The notes beneath the pieces are model-generated. The model worked only from the letters and a program-made list of their open reading frames with translations. It was not told the DNA's origin and searched no databases. From CAWEHU01 sp963808965 (lineage in GTDB: Bacteria > Pseudomonadota > Alphaproteobacteria > Acetobacterales > Acetobacteraceae): a stretch of 64,000 nt of DNA. Shown one piece after another: positions 7,860-17,001 of the stretch. The stretch's first letter is position 1. Each line of letters starts with the position of its first letter. The stretch covers positions 124,001 to 188,000 of the forward strand of contig CAWEHU010000017.1 of the NCBI GenBank assembly GCA_963808965.1. Direction: 5' to 3'. The translations under genes were made by a program, and so were the position numbers.

Positions 7860-8450
7860 ATGGCGCGTGAAGCGAGGGAAGGCCGGGGCCGCGATCGCGA
7901 CCGTGATCGCGACGGCGACGAGATCATCGACAAGCTGGTCACGATCAATCGCGTGGCCAAGGTCGTGAAGGGCGGCCGTCGGTTCGCATTCGCGGCGCTG
8001 GTGGTGGTCGGGGATCAGAAGGGCCGGGTCGGCTACGGCGCCGGGAAGGCGCGCGAAGTGCCGGAGGCCATCCGCAAGGCGACCGAACGGGCCAGACGCG
8101 GGATGATCCGGGTGCCGATGAAGGAAGGCCGCACGCTGCACCACGACGTGATCGGGCGGTTCGGGGCCGGCGAGGTGGTATTGCGGTCGGCTTCGGCCGG
8201 CACCGGCATCATCGCCGGCGGTCCGCTGCGCGCCGTTTTCGAGACCTTGGGAATCGGCGACGTCGTGGCCAAGAGCCTCGGCAGCCGCAACCCGCATAAC
8301 ATGGTCAAGGCGACGTTCGCCGCCCTGCAACGATGCGCGAGCCCGCGCTCGGTTGCTTCGCGCCGGGGCAAGAAGGTTTCGGATCTGCTCGGCCGTCGCG
8401 AGACGCCGGCGCCGGCGCCGGTTCAGGAGGTGGCGAGCGATGTCGGATGA
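7860..8450 (+). CDS. rpsE: 30S ribosomal protein S5
   Basis: Protein uS5, 196 residues, involved in decoding accuracy. The N-terminal dsRBD-like domain contains VKGGRRFAFAALVVVGD near residues 39-55 and GYGAGKAREVPEAIRKA; the C-terminal domain has AGTGIIAGGPLRAVFE and the GSRNPHNMVKATF motif. A charged N-terminal extension (REGRGRDRDRDRD) is typical of alphaproteobacteria. It overlaps rpmD by 11 bp. Confidence 0.98.
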   Translation: MAREAREGRGRDRDRDRDGDEIIDKLVTINRVAKVVKGGRRFAFAALVVVGDQKGRVGYGAGKAREVPEAIRKATERARRGMIRVPMKEGRTLHHDVIGRFGAGEVVLRSASAGTGIIAGGPLRAVFETLGIGDVVAKSLGSRNPHNMVKATFAALQRCASPRSVASRRGKKVSDLLGRRETPAPAPVQEVASDVG

Positions 8451-8670
8451 GTCGTCTGCCGCTCGCGCGGAAGCCGAGCCGGCCGCGCCGCGGCGTGTCA
8501 GGGTGACGCAGATCGCCTCCGCCGCGGGGCGCAAGCCCGGACAGAAAGAGACATTGATCGGGCTCGGGCTCAATAAGCTGCGGCGCACGCGCGAACTCGA
8601 GGATACGCCGGCCGTGCGCGGCATGATTCGCAAGGTTGCCCACCTGATCCGGGTGGAGGAGCGGTCCTGA
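8440..8670 (+). CDS. rpmD: 50S ribosomal protein L30
   Basis: Protein uL30, 76 residues. ATG 8440 lies inside the end of rpsE, preceded by CAGGAGGTGGCGAGCG, a strong ribosome binding site. The core RVTQIASAAGRKPGQKETL followed by GLGLNKLRRTRELED and VRGMIRKVAHL is diagnostic. The first 20 residues are an Ala/Glu-rich extension. It is followed by rplO after one base. Confidence 0.96.
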   Translation: MSDESSAARAEAEPAAPRRVRVTQIASAAGRKPGQKETLIGLGLNKLRRTRELEDTPAVRGMIRKVAHLIRVEERS

Positions 8671-8671
8671 G

Positions 8672-9163
8672 ATGAAACTCAACGAGCTGCGCGACAACGC
8701 GGGCGCGCGCCCGAAGTCGAAGCGCCTCGGCCGCGGAATCGGTTCCGGCAAAGGCAAGACCTCGGGCAAGGGCGTGAAAGGCCAGAAGGCGCGCACCGGC
8801 GTCGCGCTCAACGGGTTCGAGGGCGGGCAGATGCCGATCTACCGGCGGCTGCCCAAACGCGGCTTCGTCAACATCTTCCGCAAGGAGTACGCGCCGGTGA
8901 ATCTGGGCGCGCTCGAGGCGGCGATCGTCGCCGGGCGGCTGGATGCGGCGCAGCCGATCACGGAGGAGACCCTCCGGAGCGCGGGGCTCGTGCGCGGCGG
9001 CAAAGTCGCGGGCGTGCGCCTGCTGGGGAAGGGCGAGATCACGCGTGCGGTGACGATTACCGTCTCCGGCGCATCGGCCTCGGCCGTCGAAGCGGTGCAG
9101 AAAGCGGGCGGCTCGGTCACGACGACGGTCGCGCGGCCAGCACCGGAGGCGGCCAACGCTTAG
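8672..9163 (+). CDS. rplO: 50S ribosomal protein L15
   Basis: Protein uL15, 163 residues, a late assembly protein. It begins MKLNELRDNAGARPKSKRLG and has the Gly/Lys-rich rRNA-binding segment GSGKGKTSGKGVKGQKAR near residues 25-42, then GGQMPIYRRLPKRGF. The C-terminal domain ends in a short Ala/Pro tail. A 136-bp leader separates it from secY. Confidence 0.98.
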   Translation: MKLNELRDNAGARPKSKRLGRGIGSGKGKTSGKGVKGQKARTGVALNGFEGGQMPIYRRLPKRGFVNIFRKEYAPVNLGALEAAIVAGRLDAAQPITEETLRSAGLVRGGKVAGVRLLGKGEITRAVTITVSGASASAVEAVQKAGGSVTTTVARPAPEAANA

Positions 9164-9239
9164 ATTCCTTCTGACCCGGCCATCCCCTCGGGCCTCCGTA
9201 GGTCCGAAGCATGAGGAGATCACTGCGCAGGGGGGCGCA

Positions 9240-9271
9240 GCCGCGCAACTTGCTTTCGGGCCGGGCGCGGC
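9240..9271 (+). promoter_or_regulatory. possible hairpin in the secY leader
   Basis: The 136-bp gap between rplO and secY contains the inverted repeat GCCGCGC (9240-9246) and GCGCGGC (9265-9271) with an 18-nt loop. It could be a stability or control element for secY-adk. There is no T run, and base composition alone could produce such a stem, so this is tentative. Confidence 0.3.
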
Positions 9272-9299
9272 GGCACGATAGCTTCTGGAGACAGCGCTC

Positions 9300-10637
9300 A
9301 TGGCCTCTGCGGCCGAACAGCTTGCGGCAAACCTCAATCTCGGCGTGCTGTCGAAAGCGACCGAGCTCAAGAAGCGAATCTGGTTCACCCTCGGCGCGCT
9401 GGTCGTCTATCGGATCGGCACCTACATCCCCGTTCCGGGCGTCGACGCTTCGGTCATGGGCGAGATGATGTCGCAGCATGGCGGGGGTATCCTCGGCATG
9501 TTCGACATGTTCACCGGCGGGGCGCTCCGGCGCATGACGGTGTTTGCGCTGAACATCATGCCCTACATCAGCGCCAGCATCATCGTGCAGCTTATGTCGG
9601 CGGCCGTTCCGTCGCTCGAGGCCTTGAAGAAGGAAGGGGAGAGCGGGCGGAAGCGGCTGAACCGATACACCCGATATCTCACCGTGCTGATCGCGATGTT
9701 CCAGTCGTACGGCATCGCGGTCGGGCTCGAGAGCATGCGCGGCAGCTTCGGTGCGGCAGTCATCGACCCGGGGATATTCTTCCGGCTCTCATGCGTGATC
9801 ACGCTCGTTGGCGGGACCATGTTCCTGATGTGGATCGGGGAACAGATCACGTCCCGCGGCGTGGGCAACGGCACCAGCCTCATCATCATGTCGGGCATCG
9901 TCGCCAACTTGCCGACGGCGCTCGCGAGTTTGCTCGAACTCGGTCGGACCGGCGCGTTGTCGCCGTTCTTCATCCTGGTTTTCGTGGTGATCGCGGTCGC
10001 GGTCATCACCTTCATCGTGTTCATCGAGCGGGCGCAGCGAAGGGTCGTGGTGCAGTACCCGAAGCGCCAGGTCGGCACCCGCATGTTCGGCGGCGATTCC
10101 ACGCACATGCCGCTCAAGATCAACACCTCAGGGGTGATTCCGCCGATCTTCGCCAGCTCGATCCTGCTGATCCCGGCGACCATTGCCGGCTTCACCCAGA
10201 ACGGCCCCGCGTGGCTCGCGGGTATCGGCAACGCGCTCGCGCACGGGCAGCCACTCTACATGGCGATGTACGCTGCCATGATCATCTTCTTCTCGTATTT
10301 CTACACCGCCGTCGTGTTCAACCCGCAGGAGACGGCAGACAATCTGAAGAAATACGGCGGCTTCATCCCGGGCATCCGGCCCGGCACCGCGACCGCCGAC
10401 TACTTCGACTACATTCTCACACGCCTGACCACGATCGGCGCCCTCTACCTCGTCGCGGTATGCCTGCTGCCCGAGATCCTCATCAGCAACTATGGCGTGC
10501 CGTTCTACTTCGGCGGGACCAGCCTCTTGATCATCGTCTCGGTTACGATGGACACTGTCACCCAGATCCAGTCCCACCTGCTGGCGCACCAGTATGAGGG
10601 GCTGATCCGCAAAGCACGGGTGAGGGGACGCCGGTGA
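9300..10637 (+). CDS. secY: Sec translocase channel subunit SecY
   Basis: The protein-conducting channel of the Sec system, 445 residues, ten transmembrane helices. Visible landmarks are YRIGTYIPVPGVD near residues 38-50, the plug region with GGGILGMFDMFTGGALRRM, and the cytosolic loop PKRQVGTRMFGGDSTHMPLK near 253-272. ATG 9300 follows TCTGGAGACAGCGCTC. The gene is linked to adk by an ATGA overlap (10634-10637), the normal alphaproteobacterial arrangement. Confidence 0.98.
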   Translation: MASAAEQLAANLNLGVLSKATELKKRIWFTLGALVVYRIGTYIPVPGVDASVMGEMMSQHGGGILGMFDMFTGGALRRMTVFALNIMPYISASIIVQLMSAAVPSLEALKKEGESGRKRLNRYTRYLTVLIAMFQSYGIAVGLESMRGSFGAAVIDPGIFFRLSCVITLVGGTMFLMWIGEQITSRGVGNGTSLIIMSGIVANLPTALASLLELGRTGALSPFFILVFVVIAVAVITFIVFIERAQRRVVVQYPKRQVGTRMFGGDSTHMPLKINTSGVIPPIFASSILLIPATIAGFTQNGPAWLAGIGNALAHGQPLYMAMYAAMIIFFSYFYTAVVFNPQETADNLKKYGGFIPGIRPGTATADYFDYILTRLTTIGALYLVAVCLLPEILISNYGVPFYFGGTSLLIIVSVTMDTVTQIQSHLLAHQYEGLIRKARVRGRR

Positions 10638-11296
10638 GGCTGATACTTCTGGGTCCGCCGGGGGCGGGCAAGGGAACGCAGGCGAAGCGCCTGGAAGACC
10701 GGTATGGCATCGCACAGATTTCCACGGGCGACATGCTGCGTGCCGAGGTGGCGGCCGGAACCGAGATCGGCTGGGAGGCGAAGGCGGTGATGGAGGCGGG
10801 GCAACTCGTCTCCGACGACATCATCATCCGGATGCTCGGCAACCGGATCGACCGGCCGGATTGCCGGAACGGCTTCATCCTCGACGGCTTTCCCCGTACC
10901 GTGCCCCAGGCCCAGGCGCTGGACCGGCTACTCGTGCAGAAGGGCCTCAAGCTCGATGCCGTGATTGAGATTCGCGTCGACGACGCGGCACTGGTCGACC
11001 GCATCTCCGGACGCTTCACCTGCGCCAAGTGCGGCGCCCCGTACCACGACACGATGAAGCTTACCCGCACGCCAGGGATATGCGACGTCTGCGGCTCGAC
11101 CGAGTTCACCCGGCGCGCCGACGATAACCGGGAGACCGTGATCGCGCGGCTGGAGGCCTATCATAAACAGACCGCGCCGATCCTCCCCCACTACGAGGCG
11201 CAGGGACGGCTGCGTTCGGTTGACGGGATGGCCGATATCGACACCGTGACGCAGGAAATCCAAGAGGCGCTGGACCGGTTGGAAAGGCCGGCCTGA
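10634..11296 (+). CDS. adk: Adenylate kinase, zinc-LID type
   Basis: Converts ATP and AMP to 2 ADP in the cytosol; 220 residues. The P-loop GPPGAGKG is at residues 7-14, the AMP-site segment STGDMLR at 30-36 and LDGFPRT at 83-89. The LID carries four cysteines, C130, C133, C150 and C153, the zinc-binding pattern seen in many adenylate kinases but absent from the E. coli enzyme. Start ATGA overlaps the secY stop. Confidence 0.97.
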   Translation: MRLILLGPPGAGKGTQAKRLEDRYGIAQISTGDMLRAEVAAGTEIGWEAKAVMEAGQLVSDDIIIRMLGNRIDRPDCRNGFILDGFPRTVPQAQALDRLLVQKGLKLDAVIEIRVDDAALVDRISGRFTCAKCGAPYHDTMKLTRTPGICDVCGSTEFTRRADDNRETVIARLEAYHKQTAPILPHYEAQGRLRSVDGMADIDTVTQEIQEALDRLERPA

Positions 11297-11331
11297 ACGG
11301 TTAATGCTCACAAGAAATTGACGAGATGTCG

Positions 11332-11488
11332 TTCGACTCCCGGATCGTGGACACTATAGTCCGCGCCCTCGGTACGACCCCATGTGGGGCGTTGCTGCTT
11401 GCTGACATTCCCGGGGGAGACTTGGCGCAACCGCGCCGGGGCTCTGCTTTTGGCCCTTCCAGGGCGACTATCCCGGCATCACGCCGGG
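11332..11488 (+). promoter_or_regulatory. probable rpsM promoter and leader hairpin
   Basis: A TTCGAC box (11332-11337), a 17-bp spacer and TATAGT (11355-11360) form a good sigma70-type promoter in the 210-bp gap between adk and rpsM. Just before the rpsM ribosome binding site lies a perfect hairpin, CCCGGC-ATCAC-GCCGGG (11472-11488). Promoter position suggests independent transcription of the rpsM-rpsK-rpoA-rplQ block; a regulatory role for the hairpin is inference. Confidence 0.55.
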
Positions 11489-11506
11489 ACGACAGGAGAG
11501 AGAGGC

Positions 11507-11884
11507 GTGGCGCGTATTGCCGGCGTGAACATCCCGACCAACAAGCGGGTGACGATCAGCCTGCGCTATATCTACGGCATCGGGCCGGCGAAAGCGCAAG
11601 ACATCTGCGACAAGCTCCACATTTCCGACGACCGGCGTGTGAACCAGCTCACGGATGAGGAGGTATTGCGCATCCGTGAGCTGATCGATCGCGAATATCG
11701 CGTCGAGGGCGATCTGCGGCGTGAAGTCGCGATGAACATCAAGCGCCTCATGGATCTCGGCTGCTACCGGGGCCTGCGGCATCGCCGCGGCCTGCCGGTT
11801 CGCGGCCAGCGCACGCACACCAACGCCCGCACCCGCAAGGGCAAGGCGGTGCCGATCGCTGGCAAGAAGAAGGTGACGAAGTAA
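11507..11884 (+). CDS. rpsM: 30S ribosomal protein S13
   Basis: Protein uS13, 125 residues, at the top of the small-subunit head contacting the P-site tRNA and L5. I choose GTG 11507, preceded by GGAGAGAGAGGC, because the protein then begins with ARIAGVNIPTNKRV, the normal family start. The C-terminal RGQRTHTNARTRKGKA motif is intact. An upstream in-frame start at 11384 would add 41 residues with no ribosomal homology. Confidence 0.96.
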   Translation: MARIAGVNIPTNKRVTISLRYIYGIGPAKAQDICDKLHISDDRRVNQLTDEEVLRIRELIDREYRVEGDLRREVAMNIKRLMDLGCYRGLRHRRGLPVRGQRTHTNARTRKGKAVPIAGKKKVTK

Positions 11885-11965
11885 CGCGCGTCGCCGCGCT
11901 CTTTTGCCGGCGCTCTTTCCTGCCGCTTCCGCGGCGCGAGCACGAACTGACAGGACACCGACCTC

Positions 11966-12361
11966 ATGGCGAAGCCCGCCGCCTCCGCGCGTCCCCGCAA
12001 GAAGGAGCGCAAGAATATCTCCTCCGGTGTCGCGCACGTCGCCGCGACCTTCAACAACACCATGATCACGATAACCGATGCTCAGGGGAACGCGATCGCC
12101 TGGTCCTCGGCCGGTAGTCAGGGGTTCAAGGGCAGCCGCAAGTCCACCCCTTATGCCGCGCAGGTCGCCGCCGAGGATGCCGGCCGCAAGGCGCGCGAAC
12201 ACGGGATGGAGACGCTGGAAATCGAGGTCAGCGGTCCCGGATCCGGCCGTGAGAGCGCGCTTCGGGCGCTGCAGACGGTCGGTTTTGCGATCACCGCGAT
12301 TCGCGACATGACGCCGATCCCGCACAATGGATGCCGCCCGCGCAAGCGCCGGCGGGTCTGA
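11966..12361 (+). CDS. rpsK: 30S ribosomal protein S11
   Basis: Protein uS11, 131 residues, on the platform by the E site. Conserved segments are GVAHVAATFNNTMITITD near residues 22-39, GFKGSRKSTPYAAQ and the C-terminal DMTPIPHNGCRPRKRRRV. It starts 81 bp after rpsM; nothing else is recognisable in that gap. Confidence 0.98.
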   Translation: MAKPAASARPRKKERKNISSGVAHVAATFNNTMITITDAQGNAIAWSSAGSQGFKGSRKSTPYAAQVAAEDAGRKAREHGMETLEIEVSGPGSGRESALRALQTVGFAITAIRDMTPIPHNGCRPRKRRRV

Positions 12362-12428
12362 CCGGAAAGGAGAGGGACAGGCCCGAGCCAACGCGGCACT
12401 CCGCGGGGCCGCGGGCTTCCCGAGTTGA

Positions 12429-13460
12429 ATGAGACACACCGCAGTCATCCAGAGAAACTGGCAGTCGCTCATCAAGCCGGAGAAGCTGGAGGTCGAGCCG
12501 GGCGCCGAGCCGTCGCGCATGGCGACGGTCGTCGCGGAGCCGCTGGAACGCGGCTTCGGCATGACGCTCGGCAACGCGATCCGGCGGATTCTGCTCTCTT
12601 CCCTTCAGGGCGCGGCCGTGACCGCGGTGCAGATCGACGGCGTGCTGCACGAATTCAGCAGCATCCCCGGCGTCCGCGAAGATGTCACCGACATCGTGCT
12701 GAACATCAAGCAGCTCGCGCTTCGGATGCACGGCGAGGGGCCGAAGCGGATGACCTTGACGGCCGACGGGCCTGGCGAGGTGCGCGCCGGTCAGATCCAG
12801 GCGGGCCACGACATCGACATCATGAACCCGAACCTGGTGATCTGCACGCTGGATGACGGCGTGAAGCTCAGCATGGAATTCACCGTCAATCTCGGCAAGG
12901 GTTACGCGCCGGCCAGCGCCAATCGCCCGGAGGACGCGCCGATCGGGCTCATTCCCGTCGATGCGATTTACTCGCCGGTCCGTCGCGTTTCCTACAAGGT
13001 CGAGCCGACGCGCGTCGGGCAGGTCACTGACTACGACAAGCTGCTTCTGACCGTGGAGACCAATGGCGCCGTCACGCCGGAAGACTCGGTGGCGCTGGCC
13101 GCCCGCATCTTGCAGGACCAGTTGCAGCTCTTCATCAACTTCGACGAGCCGCAGCAAATTCGTGCCGAAGAGGTGCAGGACGACCTGCCGTTCAACCGCA
13201 ATCTGCTCCGCAAGGTGGACGAACTGGAGCTTTCGGTGCGGAGCGCGAACTGCCTCAAGAACGACAATATCGTCTATATCGGCGACCTCGTGCAGAAATC
13301 CGAGCAGGAGATGCTACGCACGCCGAATTTCGGTCGCAAGTCGCTCAACGAGATCAAGGAGGTGCTGACCTCCATGGGACTCTCGCTCGGTATGACGGTG
13401 CCCGGTTGGCCGCCGGAGAACATCGAGGATCTGGCCAAGAGGCTCGAAGAGCCCTTTTGA
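12429..13460 (+). CDS. rpoA: RNA polymerase alpha subunit
   Basis: Alpha subunit, 343 residues, the scaffold for polymerase assembly and contact point for activators. The N-terminal dimer domain includes ERGFGMTLGNAIRRILLSS near residues 38-56. The C-terminal domain (about 255-330) has RSANCLKNDNIVYIGDLVQ and RTPNFGRKSLNEIKEVL, the DNA- and activator-binding helices. ATG 12429 gives MRHTAVIQRNW. It is flanked by rpsK and rplQ as in nearly all bacteria. Confidence 0.98.
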   Translation: MRHTAVIQRNWQSLIKPEKLEVEPGAEPSRMATVVAEPLERGFGMTLGNAIRRILLSSLQGAAVTAVQIDGVLHEFSSIPGVREDVTDIVLNIKQLALRMHGEGPKRMTLTADGPGEVRAGQIQAGHDIDIMNPNLVICTLDDGVKLSMEFTVNLGKGYAPASANRPEDAPIGLIPVDAIYSPVRRVSYKVEPTRVGQVTDYDKLLLTVETNGAVTPEDSVALAARILQDQLQLFINFDEPQQIRAEEVQDDLPFNRNLLRKVDELELSVRSANCLKNDNIVYIGDLVQKSEQEMLRTPNFGRKSLNEIKEVLTSMGLSLGMTVPGWPPENIEDLAKRLEEPF

Positions 13461-13488
13461 GCCGGATTCCGTAGAAGGGGTTTAGACG

Positions 13489-13912
13489 ATGCGTCACGGG
13501 GTTGCCGGGCGGAAGCTCGGCGTCACGTCCAGCCACCGCCAGGCCATGTTCCGCAACATGGCGACCGCGCTTATCAAGCACGAGCAGATCACCACGACGC
13601 TTGCCGAAAGCCAAGGAACTGCGGCCGGTCGCGGAGAAGCTGATCACCTTGGGCAAGCGCGGCGGCCTGCACGCCCGCCGTCAGGCCTATGCGCAGCTAC
13701 GTGATGACGTGATCGTCGCCAAGCTGTTCGGCGCGCTAGCCGAGCGCTATCGGACGCGGGCCGGCGGATATACGCGCGTCCTGCGGGCCGGCATCCGTTA
13801 CGGGGATGCCGCGAGCATGGCCGTAATCGAGCTGGTCGACCGCGATCCCGGCGCCAAGGGCCAGGATAGCGGGCCGAAGCCGGAGGTGGAGGAAGAGGCG
13901 CCGGCAGCGTAG
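13489..13912 (+). CDS. rplQ: 50S ribosomal protein L17, one frameshift
   Basis: Protein bL17, about 140 residues. ATG 13489 gives MRHGVAGRKLGVTSSHRQAM, ending in the first frame at the ITTTL segment. The second frame carries PKAKELRPVAEKLITLGKRG and the rest to the stop at 13910-13912. One extra G at about 13603 (CTTGCCGAAA where CTTCCGAAA is expected) explains the break. The gene closes the ribosomal cluster; 137 bp later the cox locus begins with no obvious terminator between. Confidence 0.94.
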
Positions 13913-14049
13913 CCGGTTTCCACTTCCGACTTCGCTTCCTTATTCTCGTCAGGCCGCACGGCCGCGCTTGACCGCTCCGCGACCGGGCGACCACACTTCG
14001 CTTGAGCGCTGTGCGTGCGCGGATGACGGGGCGAGATAAGGGGAAGACG

Positions 14050-14550
14050 ATGCCTCAGCTATCCCTGACGGTGAATGGGAAGAGCGTGTCGGCCGAGGTC
14101 GAGGGCCGGACGCTGCTGGTCGAATTGCTGCGCGAAAAGCTCGGACTGACAGGCACGCATGTCGGCTGCGACACGAGCCAGTGCGGCGCATGCGTCGTGC
14201 ATGTCGATGGCCGCTCGGTGAAATCCTGCACGATGCTGGCGTTGCAGGCCGAGGGGACGAACGTCACCACGATCGAGGGCCTCGCCGCGCCGGATGGCAC
14301 GCTGCATCCGATGCAGGAGATGTTTCGCGAGCATCATGCGTTGCAGTGCGGCTTCTGCACGCCGGGCATGGTGATGAGCGCGATCGACCTCGTGCAGATG
14401 CACCCGGATGGCCTGACCGAGCAGGAAATTCGCGAGGGGCTGGAAGGCAATCTCTGCCGCTGTACGGGCTATCATAACATCGTCAAGGCGATCGCCGCGG
14501 CGTGGCCGCTGATGCACGGCAAGCAGGGGTCGCAAGCCGCCGCTGAATAA
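14050..14550 (+). CDS. coxS: CO-dehydrogenase-type small subunit, [2Fe-2S] protein
   Basis: Iron-sulfur subunit of a xanthine-oxidase-family molybdenum hydroxylase, 166 residues; it passes electrons from the Mo site to FAD. The plant-type cluster uses C40, C45, C48 and C60; the second cluster, in the helical domain, uses C100, C103, C136 and C138 (motifs CGFC and CRC). Start ATG 14050 follows GGGGAAGACG and gives MPQLSLTVNGKSV. It is directly followed by coxL (26 bp) and, after an inverted repeat, coxM: the order S-L-M instead of the M-S-L of classical form I loci. Confidence 0.95.
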   Translation: MPQLSLTVNGKSVSAEVEGRTLLVELLREKLGLTGTHVGCDTSQCGACVVHVDGRSVKSCTMLALQAEGTNVTTIEGLAAPDGTLHPMQEMFREHHALQCGFCTPGMVMSAIDLVQMHPDGLTEQEIREGLEGNLCRCTGYHNIVKAIAAAWPLMHGKQGSQAAAE

Positions 14551-14576
14551 CGCGCGCCAAAGGGGAGGGCGGCCTG

Positions 14577-16973
14577 ATGGGTTTCGAGGGCATCGGCGCA
14601 TCCGTCCGCCGCAAGGAGGACCTGCGTTTCCTCAGCGGCCGCGGCAAATACACCGACGACATCAACCGGCCAGGGCAGCTTTACGCCTATATCCGGCGCT
14701 CCGACCGGCCGCATGCGCGCATTCGCGGGATCGATGCGGCGGAGGCGAAAGCCACGCCGGGGGTCGTCGCGGTGTTCACCGGGGCGGACATGCAGGCCGA
14801 CAATATCGGCGGCCTCCCCTGCGGCTGGCAGATCCACAACAAGGACGGAACGCCGATGGCGGAGCCGCCGCATCCGGTGCTGGCGGTGGACACGGTGCGG
14901 CATGTCGGCGATCCGGTCGCGGTGGTGATCGCGGAGAGCCGCCAGACGGCGAAGGACGCGGCGGAGAAGCTTGCGATCGACTGGCAGGATCTTCCCTCCG
15001 TCGCCACCGTGAAGGACGCGGCGGCGGCTGGCGCGCCGCTCGTGCATGACGGTGTCGCCGGCAATGTCTGCTACGATTGGCACATCGGCGACAAAGCAGC
15101 GACCGATGCGGCGTTCGCCCGTGCAACGCGAACGGTCCGTCTCGATCTCACCAACAACCGCCTCATCCCGAACGCGATGGAGCCCCGCGCGGCGGTGGGC
15201 GATTACGATCCCACGACGGGCGATTACACGCTCTATACGACGAGCCAGAACCCGCATGTGATCCGGTTGCTGATGGGCGCATTCGTGCTGCACATCCCCG
15301 AGCACAAGCTGCGCGTCGTCGCACCGGATGTCGGAGGCGGGTTCGGCTCCAAGATCTTCCACTATGCGGAAGAGGCGATCGTCACCTGGGTCGCAGGCAA
15401 GCTGAACCGCCCGGTGAAGTGGACCTGCGAGCGCGGCGAAAGCTTCATGTCGGACGCGCACGGCCGCGACCACGTCAGCACCGCCGAGATGGCGCTCGAC
15501 GCGGAGGGCAATTTCCTCGGGCTCCGCGTCAAGACACTGTGCAACATGGGCGCGTATCTCTCCACATTCGGACCCGCGGTGCCGACCTATCTCTACGCGA
15601 CGCTGCTGGCGGGCGTGTACAAGACGCCGGCGATCTATGCGGAAGTGAAAGCCGTTTTCACGCATACCGTCCCGGTGGACGCGTACCGCGGCGCGGGCCG
15701 GCCCGAGGCGACCTTCCTGCTGGAACGTTTGGTCGACGTGATCGCGCACGACACTGGGCACGACCGGATCGAGATCCGGCGCAGGAATTTCATTCCGCGC
15801 GACGCCTTCCCGTATCAGACGCCGGTTGCCCTGCAATATGATAGTGGGGATTATTTCGCGACGCTCGACGCGGCGCTGAAAGCGGTCGACTGGGCGGGCT
15901 TTCCGGCGCGACGGCGCGAATCGGCGGAAAAAGGGTGGCTGCGCGGCATCGGCGTTTCCACCTACGTGGAAGCCTGCGGCATCGCGCCGAGCGCGGTCGT
16001 GGGCGCGCTTGGTGCGCGCGCGGGGCTCTATGAGGTGGCGAATATCCGCGTGCATCCGACCGGCAGCGTGACGGTGTTCACCGGCACGCACAGCCACGGC
16101 CAAGGGCACGAGACGACCTTCGCGCAACTCGTCTCCGACCAACTCGGCGTCCCATTGGCGCAGGTCGAGGTGGTGCATGGGGACACCGCGAAGATTCCCT
16201 TCGGCATGGGAACCTACGGGAGTCGCAGCCTCTCGGTCGGCGGCAGCGCGATGGTGAAGGCGATGGACAAGATCATCGCCAAGGGAAAGAAGATCGCGGC
16301 CCACCTGCTGGAAGCCTCGGCGGACGACATCGAGTTCAAGGACGGCAAGTTCACCGTCGCCGGTACGGACCGCTCGAAGGCGCTCGCGGAGATTTCGCTC
16401 GCGGCCTATGTCCCGCACAACTACCCGATCGAGGAGCTGGAACCCGGCCTCGACGAGACGGCCTTTTACGACCCGAAGAACTTCACCTTCCCCGGTGGCT
16501 GCCATATCTGCGAGGTGGAGATCGACGCCGAGACCGGGCACGTCTACGTGGTGAACTTCGTCGCGGTCGACGATCTCGGGCGTGTGATCAATCCGATGAT
16601 CGTCGAAGGTCAGGTGCAGGGCGGCGTGGCGCAGGGCATTGGACAGGCGCTGCTGGAAAACGCCGCGTACGATGCGAACGGCCAGCTGCTGACCGGCTCG
16701 TTCATGGATTACACGATGCCGCGCGCCTTCGATGTGCCGGACATTCACGTCGGAACCGAAAGCACGCTCTGCACGCACAACCCGCTCGGCGCCAAGGGGT
16801 GCGGCGAGGTGGGCGCGATCGGCAGTCCCCCCGCGGTGATCAACGCCGTCGTGGATGCGCTGAGCCAATACGGCGTGCGGCATATCGACATGCCGGCGAC
16901 GGCTGAGAAGGTCTGGTCAATCATCCGTGCCGGTCGCACGGATGCCGAAGCGGCTTCGATGGCGCCGGGTTGA
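14577..16973 (+). CDS. coxL: Molybdenum hydroxylase large subunit, CoxL form II
   Basis: Catalytic subunit binding molybdopterin cytosine dinucleotide, 798 residues. The Mo-site loop GGGFGSK is at residues 253-259 and the invariant catalytic Glu is E744 in GAKGCGEVG. The active-site loop at 369-375 reads AYRGAGR, the form II signature; true CO dehydrogenases (form I) have AYxCSFR with the Cu-binding cysteine, which is absent. The enzyme is therefore likely an aerobic hydroxylase of an unknown substrate rather than a CO oxidiser, although databases often name it carbon-monoxide dehydrogenase. It has all residues expected for activity. Confidence 0.94.
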   Translation: MGFEGIGASVRRKEDLRFLSGRGKYTDDINRPGQLYAYIRRSDRPHARIRGIDAAEAKATPGVVAVFTGADMQADNIGGLPCGWQIHNKDGTPMAEPPHPVLAVDTVRHVGDPVAVVIAESRQTAKDAAEKLAIDWQDLPSVATVKDAAAAGAPLVHDGVAGNVCYDWHIGDKAATDAAFARATRTVRLDLTNNRLIPNAMEPRAAVGDYDPTTGDYTLYTTSQNPHVIRLLMGAFVLHIPEHKLRVVAPDVGGGFGSKIFHYAEEAIVTWVAGKLNRPVKWTCERGESFMSDAHGRDHVSTAEMALDAEGNFLGLRVKTLCNMGAYLSTFGPAVPTYLYATLLAGVYKTPAIYAEVKAVFTHTVPVDAYRGAGRPEATFLLERLVDVIAHDTGHDRIEIRRRNFIPRDAFPYQTPVALQYDSGDYFATLDAALKAVDWAGFPARRRESAEKGWLRGIGVSTYVEACGIAPSAVVGALGARAGLYEVANIRVHPTGSVTVFTGTHSHGQGHETTFAQLVSDQLGVPLAQVEVVHGDTAKIPFGMGTYGSRSLSVGGSAMVKAMDKIIAKGKKIAAHLLEASADDIEFKDGKFTVAGTDRSKALAEISLAAYVPHNYPIEELEPGLDETAFYDPKNFTFPGGCHICEVEIDAETGHVYVVNFVAVDDLGRVINPMIVEGQVQGGVAQGIGQALLENAAYDANGQLLTGSFMDYTMPRAFDVPDIHVGTESTLCTHNPLGAKGCGEVGAIGSPPAVINAVVDALSQYGVRHIDMPATAEKVWSIIRAGRTDAEAASMAPG

Positions 16974-17001
16974 AGATGATCGTGGCAGCATGCAAAGCTT
17001 C

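Noticed and set aside
14472..16883. An 803-codon open frame on the minus strand opposite coxL
   Set aside because: It is a high-GC shadow of coxL, rich in His/Arg/Ala with no family pattern; the plus-strand frame has full motifs.
14577..16973. Reading coxL as a true aerobic CO dehydrogenase
   Set aside because: The loop is AYRGAGR, not AYxCSFR, and the Cu-binding Cys is missing.
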